From CAKUFA01 sp963618735 (GTDB taxonomy: Bacteria > Bacillota > Clostridia > Christensenellales > Aristaeellaceae), in contig CAVEUM010000059.1 in assembly GCA_963618735.1 (NCBI GenBank), forward strand, positions 1 to 7,414: a stretch of 7,414 nt of DNA, in the 5' to 3' direction. The notes under the pieces are model-generated. The model saw only the letters and a program-made list of their open reading frames with translations. It did not search any database and was not told where the DNA came from. Below are positions 1 through 6,071 of the stretch, piece after piece. The position numbers and the translations under genes were made by a program. Every line of letters starts with the position of its first letter. Position 1 is the stretch's first letter.

Positions 1-1
1 C

Positions 2-199
2 AGCCTGATGAAAGCGGATAACCCGATTCACGGGCAACGCTTGGAAAATGGAACGTGTATCCTGAACGGAACCATCCGCACGATGATGAACACCTATCCC
101 TTTGAAGGAGAAGGCTTCATTCAGCCGGAGCGAATCGAACTGCTCCTGCATTGCGCGGGAGTAAATCTGCCGCTGCTCGGCATCAAGGAAAAGGAATAG
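2..199 (+). CDS. C-terminal end of an unidentified protein (5' partial)
   Basis: The reading frame is open from the left edge of the window to a TAG stop at 197-199, giving about 65 residues. The Met at base 8 has no ribosome binding site visible in the few bases before it, so this is most likely the tail of a longer protein rather than a complete small one. The tail is soluble, with no membrane segment; it contains NPIHGQRLENGTCILNG and a stretch rich in Leu, Ile and Cys before a charged GIKEKE end. I do not recognise the family. It lies 52 bases upstream of the CotH-family gene on the same strand, but a weak terminator-like hairpin covers its stop codon, so membership of the following operon is uncertain. 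Confidence 0.6.
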   Translation, partial: SLMKADNPIHGQRLENGTCILNGTIRTMMNTYPFEGEGFIQPERIELLLHCAGVNLPLLGIKEKE

Positions 200-213
200 C
201 TCATTCCTTTTTT
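189..213 (+). terminator. weak intrinsic terminator overlapping the stop codon
   Basis: AAAAGGAAT (189-197) pairs with ATTCCTTTT (203-211) around a five-base AGCTC loop, and the run of T continues to 213. The stem holds only two G-C pairs, so termination is probably partial. It may set the level of read-through into the CotH-family gene, for which I see no convincing promoter in 200-251. Confidence 0.4.
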
Positions 214-251
214 CGTGATCCATCTTTTCAAGGAGTTTTGTAAGGAGGAAC

Positions 252-2163
252 ATGAAACAGACCATCCTTTCCATCGTCGCGATGGTGCTGGCCGTTTTGT
301 ATTCCATCGGGCTTCTGACCGCTCCGCCCGTTCAGCCCGCCTCCGCACAGGAAGCGGCTGCGGCCACCGGCATTTCTACGGAATATGAAAACCGGCTGTT
401 CGACGACAGCTTTGTTCATACCGTGGAAATCGAAATGCCGGAGGCTTCTTGGGAAAGCCTGAAAGCCAGCGCGCTTTATAAGGAATATTACGACTGCAAC
501 GTCACCATCGATGGCGAAACGTTCTATCATGTGGGCGTGCGCACGAAGGGAAATACCACGCTCATTCAGAGCATCATCCGCGAATGGGATCGCTATTCGC
601 TGGTGCTCGATTTCGGCGCTTTCAACGAAAGCCAGCGCTACTACGGGCTGGACAAGGTGGCGCTGAACAACAACATCTGCGACAGCAGCTTCCTGCGGGA
701 TTATCTCTGCTACGACATGATGCGCTCGATGGGTGTACCCACACCCTTGTGCAGCTTCGTGCAGGTGAAGCTCAACGGCGAGGTCATCGGTCTGTATACG
801 GCGGTGGAAAGCCTGTCGGAATCCTTCGCGCTACGCAATTATGGCACACAGCACGGCCAGCTGTACAAGCCCGAGCAGATGGACATTGCGGGCATGATCA
901 CCGGCACGGAAAAGAACGCCACGTTGCGCCTGTCCGAGCTTTCGGCGGCGGACGGCACAGTGGACGCCTGCCAGTTTCTTGGCGTGGACGATGTGACGGT
1001 GGGGTTGCAGTATCAGGGCGAAGCGCTTTCTAATTACGACGCAATCTGGAACAACGCCGTTTTCAAGACCGATAAAAGTGACAAAAAGCGGCTGGTGGAA
1101 GCCATCCGCGTCATCAATCAGGAGGAGGACGCTTCCTCCGCACTGAATGTGGACGAGCTGCTGCGCTACTTTGCCGTCAACACGTTCATTCTCAACGACG
1201 ACTGCTATACCTCCTACGCCGGGCACAANNNNNNNNNNNNNNNNNNNNNNNNNNNNNNNNAACGATGACTGCTATACCTCCTACGCCGGGCACAATTACG
1301 GTCTGTATGAAAAGGACGGCCGCCTGTCGCTGGTGCCGTGGGATTACGATCATGCGCTGGGCTGCACCGGCGCGGCCAGCGGCACGAGCAACTGGACGGA
1401 TTACATCAATACGCCCATTGACGAGCCGCTGATCGATACCACGCTGGCGGAGCGTCCGCTGCTGAACTGCCTGCTGAGCAATGAAAAATGGCGGGCGCAG
1501 TATCATGCCTATCTGGACGAATTCATCCGCGATTACATCGAAAGCGGCGAATTTGCACGGAAGGCTGAAGCTGCTTCCGCGATGATTCGCCCCTATGTGG
1601 AGGCCGACCCGACCAGCGGTGTAACAAGCGAACGCTTTGAAGCGGCGGTCGCATCGGATATAGATTTTGTCGCGCTGCGCACGGACAGCATCCGTGGCCA
1701 GCTTTCCGGCGAGATTCCGACAACGGTTGAAGGCCAGCAGCAGGCTTCTGAAACGCTGATCGATTGCTCGGCGTTTGTCAGCCCCGACTCTGCCAGCCTG
1801 ACGGAGCTGCTGCTGCCCAAGGGCAGCGGGCTGTACATTGAGGATCTGATGCGCACGCTGATTCCGCAAATCGATCCGCTGGCGACCATCAGCATCATCC
1901 CTGTTGAAGATCTGTTCAGTTTGGTGCGTCTCGAAGGCGACAACGAAGAAGGCATGATAGACAAGCTATCCAAGGCAGGACGCATCGGCGATTCGGAAGC
2001 ACTGGAGGATGCCGCCAAGCTGCTGGCGCTGCGCGTCGCACAGGGAATCGGCGACAAGGTTCTGGCAGTTCTTGTGCTGATCGTTGCGCTGATCGTCGTG
2101 CGCCGCATGGATCGAAATCGCGGGCCGCAGCCCAGAAGGGAGAAAAAGCGTTATGCTGTTTGA
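252..2163 (+). CDS. CotH-family kinase-like protein, secreted and C-terminally membrane-anchored (interrupted by an assembly gap)
   Basis: Two frames, 252-1228 and 1261-2163, are the halves of one gene. The 35 bases before the N run are repeated after it; collapsing the 67-base excess restores one frame of 614 codons. CotH proteins are atypical kinases; Bacillus CotH phosphorylates spore coat proteins. Seen here: a signal peptide with hydrophobic core at residues 5-23 and an ASA-QE cleavage site near 32; the N-lobe pattern VGVRTKGN (94-101); GLYTAVE (180-186), matching the family's GxY...E motif; and VPWDYDHALG (339-348), the conserved metal-binding WDxD region. The last ~35 residues are one hydrophobic helix (about 577-594) followed by an Arg/Lys-rich tail, so the kinase-like domain should face outside. 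AAGGAGG at 242-248 lies only three bases from the ATG, which is close, but the signal peptide supports this start. The last 11 bases overlap the next gene. The substrate is unknown. Confidence 0.88.
1194..1295. other. assembly gap (32 N) with duplicated contig ends
   Basis: Bases 1194-1228 and 1261-1295 are the same 35-base sequence except one change (C at 1199, T at 1266), which is synonymous (Asp). The N run occupies 1229-1260. The repeat period of 67 is one more than a multiple of three, which is why the gene appears frameshifted. The simplest reading is that two overlapping contigs were scaffolded without being merged, so no real sequence is missing. The C/T difference suggests strain variation in the source reads. 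Confidence 0.88.
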
Positions 2164-2851
2164 AGCGCCCCAGAACACCAAGCTGCGCCACGAATGGAAG
2201 CATCACATCACTCCAATTGACAAGCAGACGATCATCAACCGCCTGTCCGTCATCGCTTCCCCTGATCCCCATTACGGCGCGGAGCCCTACTACATCCGCA
2301 GCCTGTACTTCGACAACGTATACGACAAGGCGCTGTCCGAGCGATTGAACGGCTGCGAGGTGCGGGAGAAATTCCGCATTCGCTATTACAATGGCGACCC
2401 CAGCTACATCGTATTGGAAAAGAAGAGCAAGTACAATACGCTCTGCGGCAAGAAAAGCGCGCGCATTACGCAGGAACAGTGCCAGCGCCTGATCGACGGT
2501 GACGCAGACTGGCTGATGCAGACCGGCAAGCCCCTTTGCGAAGAGCTTTATGCCAAGATGCAATGTCAGCTGCTGCGCCCGCGCGTGATCGTGGATTATA
2601 CGCGCCGCGCCTTCGTTTATGCGCCCGGTAACGTGCGGGTGACCATCGACGACGAGGTGCGCACCGGGCTTTCCGCTACGCGGATGTTTGATCCAGTGGC
2701 GACGATCCCGGCGGACGTTCGCCACCCCATTATTCTGGAAGTGAAGTACGACGCTTACTGCCCGTCCATTATCCGGGATGCGGTGCAGCTGGATAACCGG
2801 CGCACGTCGTCCTTCTCCAAATACGCGGCCTGCCGCCTGACGAATTTCTAA
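2153..2851 (+). CDS. polyphosphate polymerase (VTC/TTM) domain protein
   Basis: A complete 232-residue, soluble protein of the VTC domain type, related to the catalytic domain of yeast Vtc4, which makes polyphosphate from ATP inside a basic tunnel. Motifs in order: RHEWKHHI (12-19); YIRSLYFDN (47-55); REKFRIRYYN (71-80); the alternating acidic/basic strand LEKKSK (88-93); RPRVIVDYTRRAF (142-154); VRVTIDDEVRTG (161-172); ILEVKYD (194-200); and SSFSKYAAC (219-227). These supply the Arg/Lys tunnel lining and the Glu residues expected for metal binding. There is no membrane segment, so it should act in the cytosol, perhaps bound to the DUF4956 partner. The ATG lies inside the last codons of the CotH gene (ATGCTGTTTGA overlap), with AGAAGGGAG just upstream, so the two are probably translationally coupled. 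The family assignment is strong; actual polyphosphate synthesis is inferred and some homologues may use another substrate. Confidence 0.88.
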   Translation: MLFEAPQNTKLRHEWKHHITPIDKQTIINRLSVIASPDPHYGAEPYYIRSLYFDNVYDKALSERLNGCEVREKFRIRYYNGDPSYIVLEKKSKYNTLCGKKSARITQEQCQRLIDGDADWLMQTGKPLCEELYAKMQCQLLRPRVIVDYTRRAFVYAPGNVRVTIDDEVRTGLSATRMFDPVATIPADVRHPIILEVKYDAYCPSIIRDAVQLDNRRTSSFSKYAACRLTNF

Positions 2852-2873
2852 TAACGAATGGAGGAAAACCATC

Positions 2874-3545
2874 ATGACGTTCAACGACATCTTCAAATCC
2901 AGCTTTCTGGAACAGGCTTCTTCCTTCTCCTTCGCAGATATGGCGATCTCGCTGGCGCTGGCGTTCGCCATTGGCTTGTTCATCTTTGAGGTTTACAAGC
3001 TGACCTATCGCGGCGTGATGTATTCCCGCAGCTTCGGCGTGACGCTGCTGACACTGTGCATGGTGACCGATCTGGCCATTCTGACCGTAACCTCTAACGT
3101 GGTGCTATCCCTTGGCATGGTGGGCGCGCTGTCCATCGTGCGCTTCCGCACGGCTATCAAGGAGCCATTGGACATCTCGTTCCTGTTCTGGTCGATTGTG
3201 GTGGGTATCATGCTGGGCGCTGGCATGATCCCGCTGGCGGTGTTCGGCTCTATCATCGTGGGCGTTGTGCTGCTGGTGTTCTCCCGGCAGAAGAAAAGCT
3301 CCACGCCGTACATTCTGGTGCTGCAATGCGCGGACGATGCAGCCGAGGACGCGGCACTGCGCAAGCTGAACGAACGGCTGAAAAAGTATGTTCTCAAGTC
3401 TAAGACCGTAGGCGCGGAGGGCATTGAAGCAACCATCGAGGTCAATCTGACCGGTTCGGAGACAAAATTCCTGAACGAGCTGCAAGGATTGGAGGGCGTG
3501 CGTCACGCGACCTTAGTCAGCTACAACGGCGAATACATGTCCTGA
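2874..3545 (+). CDS. DUF4956 family membrane protein
   Basis: A 223-residue integral membrane protein. Hydrophobic segments lie at about 21-43, 54-73, 76-90, 101-118 and 119-137. The signature SLGMVGALSIVRFRTAIKEP (79-98), with its Gly-rich turn and Arg pair, is characteristic of DUF4956, a family often found beside VTC-domain genes. After the membrane part comes a soluble domain of about 75 residues (145-220) whose predicted strand-helix-strand-strand-helix-strand order resembles an ACT/ferredoxin-like fold, as in the tail of MgtC-type proteins; this resemblance is inference. GGAGG at about 2860-2864 precedes the ATG at 2874, and the gap from the VTC-domain gene is only 22 bases, so it belongs to the same operon. 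Its function is unknown; a scaffold, transporter or sensor for the VTC-like enzyme is possible. Confidence 0.87.
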   Translation: MTFNDIFKSSFLEQASSFSFADMAISLALAFAIGLFIFEVYKLTYRGVMYSRSFGVTLLTLCMVTDLAILTVTSNVVLSLGMVGALSIVRFRTAIKEPLDISFLFWSIVVGIMLGAGMIPLAVFGSIIVGVVLLVFSRQKKSSTPYILVLQCADDAAEDAALRKLNERLKKYVLKSKTVGAEGIEATIEVNLTGSETKFLNELQGLEGVRHATLVSYNGEYMS

Positions 3546-3553
3546 TCGAACGG

Positions 3554-3587
3554 CAGGCGGAGGGGCTTCTCTCCGCCTGTGCTTTTA
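3554..3587 (+). terminator. hairpin closing the CotH/VTC/DUF4956 operon
   Basis: CAGGCGGAG (3554-3562) pairs perfectly with CTCCGCCTG (3571-3579) around an eight-base loop, followed by TGCTTTTAG. The stem begins nine bases after the DUF4956 stop codon. The T tract is short, so some read-through into the phosphatase gene, which starts only 17 bases later, is possible. Confidence 0.65.
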
Positions 3588-3603
3588 GAAAGGTGAATGC
3601 TCC

Positions 3604-4392
3604 ATGGATTTTCTGCGGTTTCATGGCTGTAATAATACGCGGGATTTGGGCGGCTATTACACGACAGAAGAACGGCAAATCGCCCCGAAGCGATTGATCC
3701 GCAGCGGTGCGCTTAAGAATATCGGCAGACGCGGCGTGCATTATCTCGCCTGCCAATGCCGGGTGCGGACAATCGTTGATCTGCGCACAGAGGGCGAAGC
3801 GGAAAGAGCGCCGCTGCCGGACGTTTTACCGATACAGCTCAGGCATATTCCTGTTCTGGAAACGGCCATGCAGGGCATTACGAAGGATGGCGTTTCCACC
3901 GTGCAGATGGTTCGTTCCATTGTTCGCTCCGGAATGTCCGAGGCCGAATTCATGGGAAAGACATATGAAAACATCGTCTCCAGTCCGCAGGCGATGAAGG
4001 CATACGGTCATCTTTTCGAGGTTTTGCTTCGGCAGGAAGAGGGCGCAACGCTGTTTTTCTGTTCTCATGGCAGAGATCGAACGGGCATTGCCGCCATGCT
4101 GATTTTGACAGCGCTGGGCGTAGATCGACAGCAAGTTCAAGCGGATTATTTGCTGCCGACACAGAAGCAGGCACGTCAGGAACGGCTTGCTACATTGTTG
4201 GAGAAAGTGCATTACGCCAACCATCGGGAAGCGGAATTCGCCCGTGCGTTTGCGCGCCCTTCGGTTGAACGAATCAACGTCGTCTATGCATGGGCTAAGT
4301 CTCACTATGGCTCAATGCAGCAGTATTTGCATTCCGCGATAGGTTTGGGCGAAAAGGACATATTGCAGTTGAGGCAGATGTATTTGGAATAG
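3604..4392 (+). CDS. tyrosine-protein phosphatase (Y_phosphatase3 type)
   Basis: A 262-residue cytosolic protein of the dual-specificity-like bacterial tyrosine phosphatase family (IphP/Y_phosphatase3). The family hydrolyses phosphotyrosine, and some members phosphoinositides, through a Cys-thiol intermediate. Seen here: the N-terminal NTRDLGGY motif (11-18), the RSGAL element (33-37), VDLRTEGEAE (58-67), where the R-E pair is conserved in the family, and the catalytic P-loop FCSHGRDRTG (152-161), giving Cys153 and Arg159 in the C-x5-R signature. The family usually has His before the Cys; here it is Phe, with a His inside the loop. The length is normal. AAAGGTG lies about nine bases before the ATG. 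It follows the operon hairpin and precedes a small gene on the same strand. A link to the upstream kinase-like protein is tempting, but they lie on opposite sides of the membrane. Confidence 0.85.
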   Translation: MDFLRFHGCNNTRDLGGYYTTEERQIAPKRLIRSGALKNIGRRGVHYLACQCRVRTIVDLRTEGEAERAPLPDVLPIQLRHIPVLETAMQGITKDGVSTVQMVRSIVRSGMSEAEFMGKTYENIVSSPQAMKAYGHLFEVLLRQEEGATLFFCSHGRDRTGIAAMLILTALGVDRQQVQADYLLPTQKQARQERLATLLEKVHYANHREAEFARAFARPSVERINVVYAWAKSHYGSMQQYLHSAIGLGEKDILQLRQMYLE

Positions 4393-4417
4393 TCTGCATC
4401 ATTTTGATGGACAAGTT

Positions 4418-4636
4418 ATGAATGAACTACTATTAAAGATGATAAATTACCTGTTGACGAATACCTTTTCAACGAAGCGAATGATGGCCGATGCTCTGGA
4501 CATCATTTACTGGACGCTTCTGAATGTGTGCGCGGGACGCGGCTCCACAAAGAACATTAACGAAGTTACCTCCGCCATCCTCCGCTATTGCATTCAGCAC
4601 CATATCTCCTTGGAACAGTCCCTGCAGCAACAATGA
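4418..4636 (+). CDS. small hypothetical protein, possible helix-turn-helix
   Basis: A 72-residue frame 25 bases after the phosphatase gene, ending two bases before a strong hairpin, which supports it as a real transcribed gene. It is predicted all-helical. The segment TFSTKRMMADALDIIYWTLLN (about 16-36; only the pattern is meant), followed by GSTKNINEV and a Leu/Ile/Cys-rich helix, has the spacing of a small lambda-repressor-type helix-turn-helix domain (Ala-x-x-Leu, then a turn, then a polar recognition helix). This similarity is by eye only. The Shine-Dalgarno sequence is weak (a GATGGA stretch about eight bases before the ATG). It has no signal peptide or membrane segment. It might be a small regulator or a degenerate repressor; I do not assign a function. 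Confidence 0.55.
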   Translation: MNELLLKMINYLLTNTFSTKRMMADALDIIYWTLLNVCAGRGSTKNINEVTSAILRYCIQHHISLEQSLQQQ

Positions 4637-4638
4637 CA

Positions 4639-4681
4639 AACCGGGATGCTTTCATCGTCGAAGGCATCCCGGTTCTTCTGT
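4639..4681. terminator. bidirectional intrinsic terminator between convergent genes
   Basis: AACCGGGATGC (4639-4649) pairs perfectly with GCATCCCGGTT (4664-4674). The stem can extend inward through a G-T pair and TTC/GAA to leave a six-base loop. A T-rich tail (CTTCTGTTT) follows on the plus strand. It sits between the stop of the small plus-strand gene (4636) and the stop of the minus-strand TetR gene (4705), so it can serve both; the tail is better on the plus strand. Confidence 0.78.
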
Positions 4682-4704
4682 TTATCGCAAAACCTGAGTT
4701 GAAG

Positions 4705-5256
4705 TCATACATTGATCTTACAGAGAATCCGATCCAGCATGGCGGCAATTTCAGTACGCGGGATCGTCATTCCATCGACCAACCATTCTTCCATCACACC
4801 AACCATGCCCGATACAACAAAAATCGCTTCCACAGCGTCATATTGCAGATTTTCATCGGGGTGAATCCTACGGTTTTCCGCCAGTACTTTTTCATTGAAG
4901 GTGCGCTTCAGTTTTTGAAGCGAATGGCTGTCACCGTTGCGGATCAGCAGCAGAAAGATTTCTTTCCGCTGCTCAATATAGGAAGTCAGTCCTTCGGCAA
5001 GTTTTCGACTGTTTTCATGATCGGTTGTGGGAAAAGCGCCTTCAAACAATTCATACAAACCGGCATACAGGTCGCCTTCAACCTTGTCATACAGATCATA
5101 CACGTCCAGATAATGCAGATAAAAGGTTCCGCGTCCGATATTCGCTATGCGGCAGATTTCGGCTACAGCAATTTTGTTCAGCGGCTTTTCCTGTAGCAGC
5201 ATGAAAAAACTGCGCTGAATCGCTTCTTTTGTTTTTAGAATCCGACGATCCTCCAT
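4705..5256 (-). CDS. TetR/AcrR-family transcriptional regulator
   Basis: A 183-residue DNA-binding repressor-type protein. The N-terminus carries the TetR helix-turn-helix: KTKEAIQRSFFMLLQ (9-22), then IAVAEICRIANIGRGTFYLHY (about 29-49) with the family's GTFYxHF-like recognition helix, and DVYDLYDKVE. The C-terminal part ends with a helix pattern (SGMVGVMEEWLVDGM, 149-163) typical of the TetR_C_8/DhaS-like subgroup. Its ligand is not predictable. I chose the start at 5256 because CGGAGGG lies just upstream and the HTH follows at the usual distance. An in-frame ATG at 5310 would add 18 residues with no family match and would cover an operator candidate. It is divergent from the membrane protein gene at 5421, with paired operator candidates between them, so it probably represses both that gene and itself. 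Confidence 0.88.
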   Translation of the reverse strand: MEDRRILKTKEAIQRSFFMLLQEKPLNKIAVAEICRIANIGRGTFYLHYLDVYDLYDKVEGDLYAGLYELFEGAFPTTDHENSRKLAEGLTSYIEQRKEIFLLLIRNGDSHSLQKLKRTFNEKVLAENRRIHPDENLQYDAVEAIFVVSGMVGVMEEWLVDGMTIPRTEIAAMLDRILCKINV

Positions 5257-5284
5257 CTTGCCCTCCGTCTGTTGTACAGTTTTT

Positions 5285-5306
5285 GTCCACCTGTTCAATA
5301 ATGGAC
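5285..5306. promoter_or_regulatory. operator candidate 1 (tetR side)
   Basis: The inverted repeat GTCCA (5285-5289) / TGGAC (5302-5306) has 12 bases between its arms. The core CACCTGTTCAATAATG (5288-5303) matches operator candidate 2, read on the other strand, at 14 of 16 positions. It lies in the predicted 5' leader of tetR, 29 bases upstream of its start codon, where bound repressor could block transcription of its own gene. Confidence 0.55.
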
Positions 5307-5326
5307 GCATGGCAATTCATTGCACA

Positions 5327-5355
5327 TTGGCATTGTGTTCCCAGAACATTATACT
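5327..5355 (+). promoter_or_regulatory. sigma-A promoter of the membrane protein gene
   Basis: TTGGCA (5327-5332) and TATACT (5350-5355) are separated by exactly 17 bases. Transcription should begin near 5362, inside operator candidate 2, giving a leader of about 60 bases that carries GGAGG at 5406-5410. Confidence 0.7.
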
Positions 5356-5376
5356 ATACACATGGACATTAGTAAA
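5348..5376 (-). promoter_or_regulatory. sigma-A promoter of the tetR gene
   Basis: On the minus strand a consensus TATAAT (5353-5348) lies 17 bases after TTTACT (5376-5371), a 4/6 match to the -35 consensus. The -10 box overlaps that of the opposing promoter, so the two polymerases would exclude one another. The leader to the tetR start would be about 85 bases and contain operator candidate 1. Confidence 0.6.
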
Positions 5377-5387
5377 CAGGTGTCCAT
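5362..5387. promoter_or_regulatory. operator candidate 2 (over both promoters)
   Basis: A perfect seven-base inverted repeat, ATGGACA (5362-5368) / TGTCCAT (5381-5387), separated by 12 bases. On the minus strand it contains CACCTGTTTACTAATG, nearly identical to the core of candidate 1. It starts seven bases after the plus-strand -10 box, covering the expected start of transcription of the membrane protein gene, and it also covers the -35 box of the minus-strand promoter. Binding here would shut off both genes. Confidence 0.65.
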
Positions 5388-5420
5388 AAGCCACGTGAGA
5401 AAATTGGAGGTCATAGTGCA

Positions 5421-6071
5421 ATGAAATCTGGAAAGAAGCGACTCGTTTTCGCTTGTGCCGTCAATCTGGCTATCGCCTTGATGGAAATCGTCAGTGCGAT
5501 CATGGGGTTTGCACTTCGATGGAACGATTATCATTTGAAAGCGCTCCTGTTCTACACGCAGGACAGCAACCTTTTTGCACTCATTGCCTGTGGGGCAATG
5601 GCCTATGCCCAGCTACAATGCCTGCAGGGGAAAAGGAGCGCCCCTTCCAAGGTTGTACAGCGCATGAAATACATGGCTGCCTGCGCTCTAAGCCTTACTT
5701 TTTTGGTTGTCCTCTTTGTTTTGGTTCCGCTGGCTGGGTGGCAGTCAATCACTGATAAGCTCTTTGCCGATACCAAGCTGTATCATCATTTTCTTTGTCC
5801 TCTTCTGACGGCGGGGTCGTTTATCCTTCTGGAGGATTACTCAACGCTGACAAAGAAGGATGCGGGCTTTGCCACGATCCCCACTGTCTGCTATGCCATC
5901 ATTCTGACGATACTGAACATTCTGCAGATTGCAGATGGTCCGTATCCATATCTGCGCGTATATGAACAGCCAGTGTGGGCATCTGTGCTTTGGAGCGCAG
6001 TTATTCTCGGCAGCGCATACGGAATAGCAAAAACTTTGCTTTGGATGAACCATCGACTGAACCGACAGTAA
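5421..6071 (+). CDS. six-helix membrane protein, Pr6Pr / AIG1-like
   Basis: A 216-residue polytopic membrane protein with six hydrophobic segments at about 9-31, 49-67, 84-106, 119-137, 150-170 and 186-208, and a basic N-terminus (KSGKKR). YTQDSNLFAL (45-54) at the start of the second helix and YHHFLCPLL (121-129) in the fourth match the FYTxxSNLL and HxxxPxL patterns of the bacterial Pr6Pr family and the related FAR-17a/AIG1 proteins, some eukaryotic members of which are lipid (FAHFA) hydrolases. Whether bacterial members hydrolyse lipids is not known to me. GGAGG lies ten bases before the ATG. The gene is divergent from tetR, whose operator candidate covers its promoter, so it is likely the regulated target. 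Its TAA stop directly abuts a truncated recombinase in the same frame. Confidence 0.75.
   Translation: MKSGKKRLVFACAVNLAIALMEIVSAIMGFALRWNDYHLKALLFYTQDSNLFALIACGAMAYAQLQCLQGKRSAPSKVVQRMKYMAACALSLTFLVVLFVLVPLAGWQSITDKLFADTKLYHHFLCPLLTAGSFILLEDYSTLTKKDAGFATIPTVCYAIILTILNILQIADGPYPYLRVYEQPVWASVLWSAVILGSAYGIAKTLLWMNHRLNRQ

Noticed and set aside
1194..1295. True tandem repeat or programmed frameshift in the CotH gene
   Set aside because: The copies abut a run of N, and the frame is restored exactly by collapsing them, which fits unmerged contig ends better.
1916..2983. Long minus-strand open frame (355 codons) across the CotH end and the VTC-domain gene
   Set aside because: It is antisense to two well-supported genes, has no family motifs, and its Arg/Ala/Leu-rich composition is typical of a GC-rich shadow frame.
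4588..5196. Plus-strand open frame of 202 codons opposite tetR
   Set aside because: It runs through the bidirectional terminator and is antisense to a clear TetR protein; it has no recognisable domain.
5257..5310. Extended N-terminus of the TetR protein from the ATG at 5310
   Set aside because: The extra 18 residues match nothing in the family and overlap operator candidate 1; the start at 5256 has a good CGGAGGG site.
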